From contig SEMN01000572.1 of the NCBI GenBank assembly GCA_005408345.1, positions 62,001-126,000 on the forward strand: a DNA stretch of 64,000 bases, given 5' to 3'. The stretch comes from Macquaria australasica (Eukaryota > Chordata > Actinopteri > Centrarchiformes > Percichthyidae). The translations under genes and the position numbers were made by a program. Below the pieces are notes generated by a model. The model made no database searches. It saw only the letters and a list, made by a program, of their open reading frames with translations, and was not told where the DNA came from. Within the stretch, counting starts at the first letter, position 1. Every line of letters begins with the position of its first letter. Below, one piece after another: positions 32,599-45,119 of this stretch.

Positions 32599-34450
32599 CT
32601 GGGGAGACGGGCTAAAGATTTAACTTAGAGTACGCTTCTGTAAAAAAAAAAAAAAAGCCCTACAATAGATGTTGATAACTTCATAATAAAAGGGTCTGTT
32701 TTTTTTTTTTTAAACTTACTGTATTCCAACAGGTATCGAGCCATGCAGAAGGTTTCAGTTTAAAGTGCTGAGCTTTTGAGCGATCTGTCTCTCAAACTTC
32801 TGCCACCAAGCCAAAACAATGGAGGTGAAATTAATTTAAAATGGGTCGCTCATAAGCACATAAAAAAAGACATTTAAACTGTTTTCATTGAAACATTTCA
32901 TTCGAAAGTGATACAGTCTAAGCAGCATATCTGCTGAAAGGAACTGAAAAACTATCTGCATGGCCAGATACCACAAGGGGCTACATGAGAAAATGATTCT
33001 TTGTGATTTGGGTGAACTGACCCTTTTAGGACCTGTATATTTGTCTTACAGTTGATGTCAAACACTGTGTGCGTTTATAACACTTCTCTTCCATTTTCAA
33101 TGCGTTTCATTAGCGTAAGCCACAGTGCCAAACGCACAGTATTTTGGCGATTTCTCTGTAAGGGAATCGTGGTTCCTTAGAATAATAACAGCTTGCGTTT
33201 TCTCTGTTGTCAACAATCATTTTCCTACCATCATGACTGCTGCTGAGCACATTCCACCCAAGACCAAAACACGTAAGGATGTATGAATGAGCCAGCACTC
33301 CAGTCCTCAAGGGTCTTTAACAAATGCTTTATTAGAAGTTAACAGCCAAATCTGTAAAAACACAACAAGATCGAGGGTGTTTCCGGTGTTATTTTGAATT
33401 CACAATTACATTGCTGACAAATTATGCTGAAATATTGGCGTTCAACAACATTTCAAACTTAATATGGTTATGATGTGATGATCTGCAGACTTGAGCCGAG
33501 TATGCATACATGTTTTAAGTAAATCAATTCAGTAAGCGGGCAAGACCACACAATATCCTGCATAAACTAGCACAAAGAGGCAAGTGTGTCTCCCTCCTCA
33601 CACCCTGTACTGAGGCCACAACTCGGTCTGAAAATCACTGGCTGAGTATATTTAGAAAAAAAGCAATGACTCTGCTGGGAGGGTCTATGACTTGAGGTTT
33701 TCTATTCTTTATTGATCAAAGGAAGACAAACGTGAGAGCGTGCTGACTAACAGTCAGGCGGCTTGCATTGATTCTGCCACGATGGCTTCTCGGCCAGCCG
33801 CATGTCAAGAAGAGAGGACCAGTTGTTAACAGTCTGGCTCATTCACCAAGTACCGCACATGAGTAAAATGTTGGTGTGCTTTACTTGAGTGGGGAAACTG
33901 TTTTGCTCCAGTACATTTATCTGACAGCTACAGTTACCAGCTACAACGTTTAAACGCTGCTTACATGTTAATGGATCAGTAACAACATCCAGTATATAAT
34001 AGCACAACACCTGGAAAGGAGCCGTTCTCCACAACGAGCACTTTGACTGCTGATATTTCAAGCGCACGTTGCTGATAATACTTCTGTACTTGTACTAGAA
34101 GTGGAATTGAAAACGCAGGAGCTTTGTACTTGCAGCAGAGTGTTGCAGGGTGCAGACACATTTGTAAGTCATTTACGAATAAGTCGTGTGAGAATCACTG
34201 TGAAAACAGGCAGAATAAGACACCGCGGGGCCTTTGTCGGCTCGGGCAGCGAGAGGAGCAGCGTTACTCTCACCTCCAGCTCTGGGTGTCTTAAAGAACC
34301 GGGTTTTTCGCTCCACGGGCTCCTGATGTCTCACTGAAGGTGACGAACATCGCGTCAGCCGCGCTAACTCGGATAACGTAGCAACGCCCAGGGCTCTCTG
34401 CGGCACGGGGCGTAAACCGCTCACGCAGCGAACTGTATGTCCACTCTTAC
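32599..34450. other. stambp: stambp intron 1, no coding content seen
   Basis: This intron lies between the inferred untranslated exon and the first coding exon. It has poly(A)/poly(T) runs near 32642 and 32700. I see no conserved protein-coding segment or recognisable repeat family in it. Confidence 0.5.
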
Positions 34451-34700
34451 CTGGTCGAGCTTTAAACTGGAGCTGCCAGGGGCCTACATGCAGCCGGATC
34501 AAAAACCGCGAGCAAGCCAGGCGCCAGGTCGCTTCTGTAACGTTACGCTTCCGCAATCAAAACAACTTCCGCCCGACGAACCGTCACGCCCATAGACGTT
34601 CGGACGCAGACGCCGCTTTGGCCTCTGGGTCGTACGTCAACGTCGCCGCCATGTTGGACAGGGCAACTTGTGCGGAAGGCGGGACCAGGACGGCCTGGAG
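34200..34700. promoter_or_regulatory. stambp: CpG-rich promoter of stambp
   Basis: CpG dinucleotides are dense here and rare in the flanking AT-rich DNA. An ETS-like GGCGGAAGTT lies on the minus strand at about 34565-34574. A YY1-type GCCGCCATGTTG lies at 34645-34656 on the plus strand. This is the usual make-up of a constitutive vertebrate promoter. The position fits transcription start of stambp toward the left. A second, rightward start is possible but no spliced exon supports it. Confidence 0.5.
34451..34560 (-). other. stambp: stambp non-coding first exon (5' UTR)
   Basis: On the minus strand a GC-rich segment ends at a good donor (CCAG followed by gtaaga; exon edge 34451). The first coding exon has a matching acceptor (ccccag) with 22 nt of 5' UTR at 32577-32598 before the ATG. 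I infer one untranslated exon spliced over a 1.85-kb intron; the 5' end near 34560 is approximate. Confidence 0.55.
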
Positions 34701-35823
34701 AAGATGGAAAGACCTGCGCCAGGCCTTTTTTAACCGGTCAAAATGTCTGAACCACTTAGGTGTCCTTATTCGAATAAAGATCATATTGAGGACTGACTCT
34801 GGACTGACATGAAACTGTTAGGCTGAGTGCAACCCTGGTCGCGTGTCCTGTCATTTTGAGTTTAACGAGTTGTTTAGTTTCTGTTGTTAGTCTTTATTTG
34901 TATTTTTTTCTGTCTGTCTGTCTGTACTTATTCTGTCCTTGAGCTGCTGTAACACATTATAACAAATATGTAACAAGATACAGAAAGCAGAGCCAGAGGG
35001 CTTATAGTAAAAACCTCACCTCGATTCTTTACAATTGATCCTAATACTATGGATATTTGTTTCCTTAAGATAAGAAGAAAAACAAATAGTAGTAATGTTA
35101 ATAATTAGAAATGAAGGTGTGTAAATGAATGACATTTTTACAATTAATTGTTATGGTAATTATTGTTAGGGGTTAGGGTAGCCAATCAGAGGGAGAGTAG
35201 GGGCGGGACTTGAGTATCATATGCTGTCAATTACCCATTATTAATAGCTTAAATAAATAGTATTTTTTTTTACATTTTTATTTTTGTGGGAGGGCGTGTA
35301 TTCATATAGATATCTCATTAAAAACGATTATAATTGGATTATAATTTGCAACATTTCAATGGTAAGAAGAAAAAGGTGCAGATCAAGATTTTTGATTTAA
35401 TGTTGTGGTTTTGCTTTGAAGAGGTGGAAATGTGAGCTATATATTTATTCGGCTGTTGATTTGAGGTGTTTTTACTTATTTTCCTGTATTCATGTAAAAC
35501 ATGTTTGCAACGCTAAAACATCCACTTATTTATTTATATTTCTATAAATACTTAACACTTAATTTATAATTACAAAGTACATTTTTACAGTTTAAAATAA
35601 ACACTGATTTAACATATGCACGTCATCCATAAATGTCAAATATACATCCTGCACGCTGTGTATACTGTATAAAAATGCATGTACGGTACATAACCACACA
35701 CTTCATCTATATCCAATATGTATTTATTTGCACTATTTGTATTGTTTACAATTTACAGAAACACTTTACGTTTATATAGACATTGTACGTTGTTGGTCAT
35801 TGTTGCTTGTTATTTATATATGC

Positions 35824-35895
35824 GGCTCGTTGGTCTAGGGGTATGATTCTCGCTTTGGGTGCGAGAGGTCCCGGGTTCAAATCCCGGACGAGCCC
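35824..35895 (+). tRNA. tRNA-Pro (anticodon TGG)
   Basis: A 72-nt sequence folds as a complete tRNA. The acceptor stem pairs GGCTCGT with ACGAGCC. There is a D arm with GGTCTAGGGGTATG (box A), an anticodon stem TCTCGC/GCGAGA with loop TTTGGGT giving anticodon TGG, and a T arm with GGTTCAAATCC (box B). The discriminator base is C and CCA is not encoded, as expected for a eukaryotic nuclear gene. No intron is present. It has no degenerate SINE tail, so it looks like a true gene and not a retroposed copy. It sits in the gap between the divergent stambp and slc39a14 genes. Confidence 0.95.
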
Positions 35896-36235
35896 CACTA
35901 TTTGGTGTGTAAGGTCGCCATAAAACATACAACTATATGTCCAGATCCGTGTCGATGCAACGATAATGACAAATGTCGTGAATGTTTCGAACTAGGTGTG
36001 TTATATGTTACTCTTTGATCGTGTACCTGTGAGACAAAATAGGCTTTACTAAATACTTCATGTTTCAGTGAGATGGATTGGAATTTTTTTTCACCCAGTG
36101 GCAGAAAATGGAAGTAAAGTACAAACAAGTACGTCAAAATTGTTCTTAAGTGCGGTACTTGTAGTAAGTGTACTTGTGGTAAATTAATTAACATTAATGC
36201 GTAGTCCTGCAGTACCGGCGGTTGGCCGCATGAGG

Positions 36236-36475
36236 GAGACACGGCCATTTTGAAAAGGTCGAACCGTTAACGTCAGTACCGAAAGTGACCCGAACCGCAT
36301 CCTCCTCCTCCTCCGGCTGCGAGGCGTGTTTGAATGGGAGGACGACAGCGGGAAAACAAACCGTACCGGGGAATATCCTTCTTCCCACACCTGACGTTTC
36401 TCCGGTGTGCGAGAGCCGAAGAGGGGGGTCGCTGTCGTTGAGAGGAGTCGACGTGAAGGCTGCTTCCGTCACCGG
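36236..36475 (+). other. slc39a14: slc39a14 non-coding first exon and CpG promoter
   Basis: A CpG-rich segment ends in a strong donor (CACCGG followed by gtaagc; edge 36475) on the plus strand upstream of slc39a14. A YY1-like GGCCATTTTG at 36242-36251 marks a plausible start region. A TGCGCCC at 36513-36519, just inside intron 1, matches the metal-response core TGCRCNC; one match could be chance. The assignment to slc39a14 rests on orientation and position, since no ATG-bearing coding exon occurs until 45120. Confidence 0.5.
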
Positions 36476-39030
36476 GTAAGCTAACTGCCCGGGCTAACGC
36501 GAAGCTGGCTAATGCGCCCGAGTCCACGTCAGGCTCGCAATTAACCGTGAGGACGTTTGATTTACACACGTTTCTCGTCCCTGGTTCTTCTTCTTCATCA
36601 TTCGGCGATTTTGCGAGAGAGCTGCGTGTAAACTAGAGGTGGGGAAACTGCACAAACCAGCACAATGATACGAGCTAAGTGAGCGTTGTTCTTCTATTTT
36701 CCTCCTTTTTAAAAAAAAAAATCTGTTAATCTGATAGTCACACTCTTCTTTCCAGCCTCAAATCCTGAAGACAACCTAGCAGTCACGGTTCATACGGTCA
36801 CGATAAACCTGGAGTAGTCATCGGCTTGAAAAGACATGGATAAATAGTTTGATTAATATTCATTTTAAACCATTCATATATGCATATATTTGACAGCCAT
36901 CACACTTTCCTGTCAATAACTTGTGTAATGTAAGGAATACTTCGGAATAAGGTGGTCAATTTTGACACCACATATTACTCTTATTTTTATTTCTCTGTCA
37001 ATGTCTCATTGAGATTAAGATCTCTTTTCCAAGAGAGACCTGAGAACAAGAAACATTCACAGTTACGAGAATCATAAAAAACAACGGCACAGTAAAGCTT
37101 TAAAGTCACTAAGGGGAGGGCAGTTTGCAGATCTTTCCATTTAAAAGGTATAATTCCTGAAACCAGTTCTGCCCACATTAGTGCGTACATGAGGGGTATC
37201 TAAGGTTAAGTAGTTACTGGACTTTAGTGAGATAAGAGATCAGTAAAGCTTTGTAAATGAACAACACAAGATGGCAATTTCTTCTTGACTGTAAGGAAGT
37301 CCATTCAACCGCGTGATACAGAGAATGATGAGTATGAAATCTGTCATTTGGGATGAAGGACACACACGAAGGTTGACTGCACAATCGTTTTACGGTTGGA
37401 AGAAGACAGACATCCTTTAATTCTATACAAGAAACCTAGTTTGATTTTTAATTTTTGAGTTTGCAGAGATTTCTTTCATGAAGTTGGTTTAAAGACATGG
37501 AAAAGCCATGGAAATTCATTGGCTGAAATGCAGGTGAACCCTGAGCAATACTGTAATGGATTAAAAAAAAACTTTAAAAAGTCGATGTTTAACTTTCAAA
37601 ATGTTCCTCATGAGGCCAAAAGTAAACATATTTTCACAGCTATGCATTAATCTTTGAGAGGTTTTTTAATCCAGTCAGTGTTCTAACTACTCAAAATAGT
37701 AACTGTTGGCATGTTAATATCATATTTCCAGAGCTTATCATATGTTTTCCTTGTAAGATAATATTCTGCTAACTGCAGCTGTTAGATAAATGTAGTTCAG
37801 TAAAAGTGTTAAGTCTCTTAAAATGGATCAAATTAATGGCTGGCACTTCAAAATTGTGCTAAGGTGCAGGACTTAAGTGCATGTGCTCTGTTGCTTTCTA
37901 CTTCTCGATTTCTGACCTCTAAGCTGGCCTCTGGGTAAAAAATGAGGGGTTGAGCCACACCAAGTCATGTCTGGACCCTTTCATTTTATGGTGAATGGTC
38001 CTTTGTTGTACACTCAGGATGAGTGGAGCACATGGACCATGCGTTCGGTGAACCAACATCATGCCTACAGCCATCGCTCTCTCATCTAATGACAGTGCTG
38101 GTTGATGATATCAGCCCGAGAACCGAGCGAGACCATAATTATGGGCCTTGGGTAAAGGTTGATGAGTCGATGCACAGCTTAACCTGCCCTTTGCTCCAGC
38201 AGTATATAAAGTGGTCAGGGATGAGACTGTTGAGTGTGTAGACGTGTGAGGACGCGCCAGAGTCTGCTTTGAGGACCAAACTGCTTTGAATTAGGAAGGA
38301 ACCAGCGAGGGGCAGTTGCTGTTTGTGTGTCTCCATTCATAAAAGGTACTGTATGCTTTAAATGCTTTAGAATTAGCAGGAGTTTGTCTTTTTTTTTTTT
38401 TTTTTAAACTGATACAAGAATGTATATATATTAATATGTTAATAGACCCTTTTCCCAGCACACATTTTGACATGTCAAAGCAGGAAAAGCACAGGTGGAA
38501 TTAATAACATTAATGATGGCTGCTTTCCATTTAGGAGAGCCAGTTCCAGCCAGGGCTCTGGTATTGTGTATGCTCACTCAATGACATGTCTTACTGGGAC
38601 ACTTAATAGAATGCCTAGGGTACACTGGACCATAATTTACGAAAAGAAAGGAGATAATGCTGTCCAAGTTTAAAGCGACCACGGCAGACCCACGTCAGTA
38701 GAGAGCTGCAGGAATGAGTTAGCATTTTTGCACTTCTTGTGCCCTCGTCTCAAAGTCAGTGGGTTTCTCGAATGGGTTTTTTGTTAGATGCCTGAAATAA
38801 GGTCTGTGGTTAACACAAGCTTAAGAGATTTTCACGTTTTTGTTCTACGACATAAAATACGTCAGTAAATACCCCACTCGTGAATTTTGAAGCTTTTCCG
38901 TGTCTTAAAAAAGTTGGTTGCTAACAAGTGTCTAAATGAGACTACAGAGGCTGTCGGGGACATTAAACGTCGTCACGCCGAACACAGAAACTCATCGACT
39001 CACTTTCTGCCTTTACAGCCTCATTGTGTT

Positions 39031-39034
39031 ATAA

Positions 39035-39064
<30 letters not shown>
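39031..39064 (+). repeat. (ATT)n microsatellite
   Basis: A run of about 9 ATT units in slc39a14 intron 1, preceded by a short imperfect AT stretch. Confidence 0.9.
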
Positions 39065-39068
<4 letters not shown>

Positions 39069-41961
39069 TCGCGCTCTTGCAAACTATTGGTGTAGTTCAT
39101 TATAGCCTAATGTTATCTTTTTACTTCTGGCGATTGCATTTACGCTTCAAAAACCATAAAAGTGGTTATGTGGTTCATTTGTGAAGATTATCTTGCTGAA
39201 TAAAACGTGTAATTATCATAAACTTTTGTTTGCCACAGAGCTTATTTTCTGCAATAATCCAAAATCCTATGGAAAAATCCCATTGGCTTTTTGTTGAGGG
39301 AACCAGGGCGATGCTAACTTCCGGGTTGGCCTACAAAAAATACGTCATCCCTGCAGCGCTCTATAACATCCGCTGTCGCTTAATTACGTAGCCTAGTTTA
39401 AGTGCAGTGGGATTCTCTTAGTCTTTTAGTCCTTATGAATTTTCTTCACATCTTTCCTTGACCTCATGATGTTTTCCTTTGAGGTCAAGGAAAAGTGTTT
39501 AGGAAAAGACATAGGACATCATTTTTTTTGGACTATTCGTCCGCAGCCCATGTTTTTGGGGGGAACCTTTTAGAATATGTCCCAACAGTTGAAAGCAGGA
39601 TGTAAGCTTGCATCGCTAGGAGGAGATTTGGATGTGACAAGTGAAAACAAAAAGTTTGTAGCAGCACTTTTATCAGTCACGACTTTGCTTTGATCAAGGT
39701 TGTTCCGTTCGCAGAACGATGGTGTGCTGATAACCAGCACTAATTAAAGCAACACTTTTCCATGCCAACAGTCCAACTTTTGAAGGTGTAGTTTAGCTCA
39801 CCACTATGTTAATCATTCACAAATTTGTTTAAAAGGTGTGTGGGTTTCGAGTGGTTTGTTTAATTACATAAAGTCTGTAAGCGAACCCTCAAGTGCAATC
39901 CTGCGTTCAGATATCGTTCTTTCCATACGCCGTTCACAGTAACGTGTTTGAATTGGCAGCGTCTCCTGTCGGTAAAGCCTCACCCTGCGCCCTTGTTAGC
40001 CTTGTGACCAATCAGAGAATTTTATTTCTTCTGAGTCATCTGGTGAAGTTGATTATGACAAGGGAAATTTCTCAGTGAGCTGTGTTTACATGGGTCCAAT
40101 CCGAGGAACTGTGTGAGAAGTGACAGTATTGCTGATAACACTGTTAGTTTGGTTGCCTGATGAAATCTAATCACCACATGTGCTCTCACTCCCAGACAGC
40201 CTGGTGACAGTGGAGATATAAGTGAAAGTAAGCTGTGTGTGTTTACCACTTTCCCTGTTTTCTTAATTTATTACATGTTTGCTTGTGGCTTGACTGCTAG
40301 TCACCTGTTTGTGCAGATTTGTTTGTGTTTTCTAGACTGACAAAAATGAGAGGGAAGTGAAATACGAGGCAGGGCAAACGGGTGACTTTCTAAGAACAGA
40401 AAGATTTGAAAGGCTGAGCATGTAGAATCAGCTGCATGCCTTTGGGAACATTTTCCTGTCCTGGCTCTCTTGTAAAACTCATAGTTTACATCCTGGCAGA
40501 GAGGCCTTCACTGTTGCGTTGAAGGACTAATGTCTCCGCTGCAGACTGCCTGTCTCTTCCCACCACCCTTTATCTCCACAGCTACAAATAGTCCTTGGAC
40601 TCTAAAATGCGCACACACCACAAGAACAGGCATGGTGATTCTGTGAGTGTGTCGTGACATGGGTCTGACCTGACATACTGACATTTAAAAGCAGCTTCTG
40701 CATTATTTTGTTTGGACTGTAGCTACACTGAGACCAAGGCAAAGGGCTGCCAGACAGCGAAGAAGGCTTCTGCTCCTCCAGTGTTTATTGTAGCTCAGCT
40801 GTTTGTGGACCTGTATGCTCTCCAGAGCAAAAGAAGGACTTATTTAGGAACGTGAGTGCATGTGTATATTTAGTGTCCGTACCAAGTCCTGGGTTATTAT
40901 CACAGCCCAGGAAGCAAGGTGACAGGCAGCAGTTTAACAGCTGGTCTTCCTCACTGGTTATCTTGCTACATGCTGGATAGAGCACAGCTGATACTGACTT
41001 AATTATTTGAGAGTTTAAAAAGTCTAATTTTTAACAAACGCATAACAAAACTAAAAAAAAACCTTTTTATAAGAATCCCTTAAATGTTTTTGTCCTTAAA
41101 AAAACATCATCAACTGAAAACCTGTCAAAAAAGACATTTTAAATTGTAAACCTCTATGAAAATACAATTATTATTTGCATAAACAGCAATTGATATAACT
41201 AAATGATGATAATAAACACAACATAAAGGGAAAAAATAAATATAAAACATACTGACATCAAGAGAAAACAGTTGTGCAAAGTAAAGTATGGAGTTATTGA
41301 TAGGAAAACCTGGGGTACGTGTACGAAGTGTACGAAGACCACATTTCCCATGAACCCTGTTATTTCACAATGTAAATTGATTGCACTCATTTATTGTCTT
41401 TGTCTTGGGTGTTACCAGCCATTGATTAAATGTCGTGAAAATAATAGTGCTTATTTCTTGACACTTAAGTTAAATGCCACATGCATTCTGTCTTTGTAAC
41501 ATAGCCTAGTTGAACCAAATGTAAACAAATGAAGAAAGCACATGTTTATCCTAGGTGTGTCTGTTTGTTTGTGTTTTACGTGTGCTGCTGCCTTAAGTCA
41601 CATTTTAACATTTTTTCACACACCTCGCCTCTCCCCTCTCTCTTAATGAAAAATAAATATGGAGAGAGGTACCACTTTGCCTCTGGCTGCTTTCCTGCGT
41701 GTTAGAGGGAGAGGCCTTATTGTTGTATGTTTATCCACTTCTGACCAGTGTAGGTTACAACGGCTACACCACTAGAAAAATCTTCAAGTAGGTTTGGGTG
41801 ATACCAACCCAGACATACATAGTCAGACATAGAACTTCCAGTAGTCTTGTGTATTTCCAGGGTTATCAGCTTCCTCCATTTAATTGAGCTATCTCTTTTA
41901 ATATCTCTGGTTGTGTTAAGCCTTTGTTGGCAATGGAAAAAAAAAAAAGGCTTTGCAAACA

Positions 41962-42300
41962 GGGCTGAACATTTAATCAAAATATTATCGACATTGCAAT
42001 ATGGCCAAGTGCAATATCCAAATCAGTACTTCAGTTTTTTGGTTAAGGGAAAATGTGTCACAACATTATAAATGTAGCATTGTGGTGCTACAGAGACGCC
42101 CCAGCCTACAAGTCATATTCTCCAGACTTAAGGATCATGCTTTTTTGGTACAGACCCCAGTGAAAATCACATCATCAGTTGTTTTGTTTTTTCAGTGAAA
42201 ATGAAATGCAAAAATTACCATTCCCACTAAAAACGTGACTCATATTGCAATTGCAGTGTCTGTCTAAATAATCACAATATGATTTTTTTTTGTTCAGGCC
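41962..42300. mobile_element. MITE with GGGCTGAAC inverted ends
   Basis: The left end is GGGCTGAACATTTAATC; the right end in reverse complement is GGCCTGAACAAA. Both are followed by AT-rich cgatat/caatatg phrases. It is about 339 bp long and lies next to the GCTGCAAC-family copy at 42419. Confidence 0.5.
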
Positions 42301-42418
42301 TATTTGCAGGTGAATTTAGAGAAAATGTACTACATTGCAGTATATATATATGTAGCTATCCAAATATGATTTTAGAGTTGTGTACTATAATGGAAGATTT
42401 TATCCATATTATGCACAA

Positions 42419-42674
42419 GGGCTGCAACAACAATACAGTTGTTATACAATACAGATGAATCTGACAGTGATTTTTTCGATTATTCCAAAAAGAGTGAAAA
42501 ACATCCATCACATTTTCCCAGAGCCAAATGTGATGTCTTCAGAATTGCTGTTTTGTTCTGACAAACGGTTCAAAACCCAAAGATATTCAATTTACAATCG
42601 TATAAAACCGCAGCAAATCGACTATAAGAATTGTTGGCAATCCACTCTGTCAGTCAGCTAATCGTTGCAGCACT
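42419..42674 (+). mobile_element. GCTGCAAC-family MITE copy
   Basis: It begins GGGCTGCAACAACA and ends TAATCGTTGCAGCAC, a clear inverted terminal pair. The interior phrases ccaaatgtgatgtcttcaga and cccaaagatattcaatttac match the other copies. It lies in slc39a14 intron 1. Confidence 0.7.
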
Positions 42675-43722
42675 GTTATCCACTCCTGGCTTCAACCTGT
42701 GTTTCACTAACAATAGAAGCCAACAGTAAGGAGGACAAGGTTCAAAGCTCCTGCAACTTTTACAAGGATTGTGTAAGAGAGAAGTGCTGGGGAGCGAATT
42801 GAAAAATTGGAGCTAAAGAGACTTACAAAGGATTTTTTCTTACTTTCTGTACCTTGTTTTCCCCCTACGTCAGAAGAAGGCCTCACTAGAGCAAGTATAG
42901 GAGGAAGATTTAGGAAACGGTACAATTCATCGGGGAGAGGGTGACTTATTGAAGAGGAGAGTCTTCTCTTGGCCTCCTCAGCTTGGAGAGAGAGAGAGAT
43001 GAAGGGAAAAAGTTGGCGACTGAACTCAAAAGAGAAAGCAGACAGACTGACCTTTTTTGAAAGTTGTAGGCTATTTTATCTGGGGGAAAGTCGACCGAGC
43101 ATGGTTGCACTTTTTGACAGATGTTCTGCTCTACACATTCATGTGGTCTCACATTTCCGCACAGCTGCCCAGCACGGACACAGATTCATATTGTTGGCCA
43201 CTGAGCAGTTGGGGTGTAGTGCCTTGCTCAAGGGCATCTCAGCAGTATATATAAACAGAGGGGAGGCTGCGTCTCATTTATTTGGACTCTCCTGGCCTTT
43301 GGCGTTTTTAGGCAATACGTTTTCTGGTCACAAGGCTGAGTTTCTAAGCTCTCAGTGGCAGAAACTTCATCATATTGGCTGGCAGTGAGCTTGCTATGTT
43401 CCTTCCTGTTACAGCAGCTGAATTGGATGTTTGTAGCTGCAGTATTCCACTGCCGGCGAACTGAATGGCCTTCTCTTTATATAGCTGAATAGGAATCAAC
43501 AAGGAAAATGCTCATCGCAGTTTCAGAAACGGAATGATGTGGGTTTGGCTCGGTGCTCGACTTTTTGGTTAGATTGGAATTTGAAGAAGGCAAGTCGATG
43601 GGTAGAGCGAATGCAGAAAAAAGTTTAAGCTGCCATTTCAGGTTTCGTTTCTTCTTCACTGCCTTTTTTCTTTGCTTTACCTATTTCTTTCTTCCTCACT
43701 GGTGAGTCGTAACCTTTGTTTA

Positions 43723-43745
43723 TCTCTCTCTCTCTCTCTCTCTCT
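43723..43745 (+). repeat. (CT)n run
   Basis: A short pure CT run just upstream of the possible untranslated exon at 43755, where it would act as its pyrimidine tract. Confidence 0.9.
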
Positions 43746-43754
43746 TCTCCACAG

Positions 43755-43842
43755 TCTACTGCACATCTGAGGAGCCAGCCACTCTCTTCAGGCATTTCTT
43801 CTTCTCTGCTCGCTATTCCCCCGATTCCATCTCTGCTCCCAG
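43755..43842 (+). other. slc39a14: Possible alternative 5' UTR exon of slc39a14
   Basis: An 88-nt segment is bracketed by a pyrimidine-rich acceptor (a CT run, then ttctccacag) and a donor (CCCAG followed by gtaacc), on the same strand as slc39a14 and 1.25 kb upstream of its first coding exon. It has no ATG. It could be a spliced untranslated exon; the CT microsatellite supplies the tract, so a chance match is possible. Confidence 0.3.
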
Positions 43843-44559
43843 GTAACCTGTGGGCATTACTCAGCACGCTCTGAGCCTCAGGGCAGACAGACTGACTGAC
43901 TCAGGGGCTTTATGCACCAGCTATCATTTGAGGCTCTGTAGGAAAAGGTGAGCGTTTCTTTACAAAAATGAATGGGTCTGTTTATTCAGCCCCACATTGA
44001 ATGTGGACCTGCAGGGTGTGCTGAAATGAATCGGTGCTCTGTGTGTTGGAGCAGGGGATGACAACACACACATTGATATTGTGTGTGTTGTCTTGTGGAT
44101 GTATGTGGTGCTATAACTGTCTGTAATTGGCGTCTGTGTTGACCCGGCTGGTTTCCTGTTCCCTCTGTGTGCTTTGCGCCAACAATGGACCTTTGGGTCG
44201 TCTTCATTTGCAGTTAGGATTGGCCTCTTACCTTCTAAACAATTGGATATTCACAAACTTAAAGCTGCACCATGCAAAAGAAATCCAGTCTCCACTATAT
44301 CAATCTTCTTTTCTGAGCACTGACTCAGTTATTGTGTCAAGTGCAGAGTATTTAAAACTGTTGAGTACCAAAATTTTGGCACTAAATGCTTTGTCAAATT
44401 CTCTGTTTTGGTACTTATTATTTGATGATGTATTGGTTAATTTAAATGATGATTTTATTACATTTTTTACAGTATTTTGTTTATGCAATGTTATTATGTA
44501 GCTATATGTGTTGATTTGGGTTCAAACAATTTTTTTTGACCAATTTTTTTTATTGGTTT

Positions 44560-44564
<5 letters not shown>

Positions 44565-44626
<62 letters not shown>
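44565..44626 (+). repeat. (CT)n microsatellite, about 31 units
   Basis: A pure 62-bp CT run directly next to the LINE 3' end at 44627. Confidence 0.97.
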
Positions 44627-44627
<1 letters not shown>

Positions 44628-44814
44628 ACTCAACCGGTCGAGGCAGATGACCGCCCACCCAGAGCCTTGTCCTGCTCGAGGTTCTGCTTGTTCTGCTCCT
44701 TGCCACCTTGTAAATAATATTATAAAGAGTACGGTCTAGACCTGCTCTATAGCAAAAGTGCCCTGAAATAACTTCTGTTGTGATTTGGCGCTATGTAAAT
44801 AAATTGAATTGAAT
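44627..44814 (+). mobile_element. L2-clade LINE 3' end
   Basis: The segment starts with ggtcgaggcagatgaccgcc, continues through gagccttgtcctgctcgagg and ends gatttggcgctatgtaaata plus attgaattgaat tail repeats. This is the typical 3' end of teleost L2/Maui-like LINEs. A long CT microsatellite directly precedes it. Confidence 0.75.
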
Positions 44815-45119
44815 ATGGATTTTATTTACAGGAAATTGGAAAAAGCAGCCTTTGGTTTATCAGCCTGGCTATAATGTGAATAATAACAACCCCCCATCTC
44901 TGAATTTCACCTGTCCACAGTTAGCTGAAGTTTGTTCATAAGACATTCATTTGCACCTGATCTTGGCTTGTCTCCCTTCCATGTCACACATTTTGAGCCA
45001 GTTTGTGACGACAATAACACGTCTCTGCCGTAGTTTTAAAAGTTTGGTTTAAGTATTTCTCTTATTCTCGTCCCTCTTCTCCCCCCACAGATCAACGTCC
45101 TCCAGCCAGTGAAGAAGCC

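Larger units (their letters stand above)
36476..45090. other. slc39a14: slc39a14 intron 1, no coding exon seen
   Basis: About 8.6 kb separates the CpG first exon from the first coding exon. Longer open frames here (for example 42969-43388) show no recognisable protein and no consistent splice sites. The interval holds an ATT microsatellite, a GGGCTGAAC element, a GCTGCAAC-family MITE, CT runs and a LINE tail. Repeat-like sequence with several CpGs lies at about 39230-39420. Confidence 0.6.

Noticed and set aside
34618..34812. 64-residue plus-strand frame starting in the YY1-like site
   Set aside because: No splice sites or homology. Its ATG is part of the GCCGCCATG motif of the promoter.
42969..43388. 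139-residue open frame on the plus strand
   Set aside because: No recognisable domain or supporting splice sites, and it contains a SINE-like fragment (ccttgctcaagggcatctc). Probably chance.
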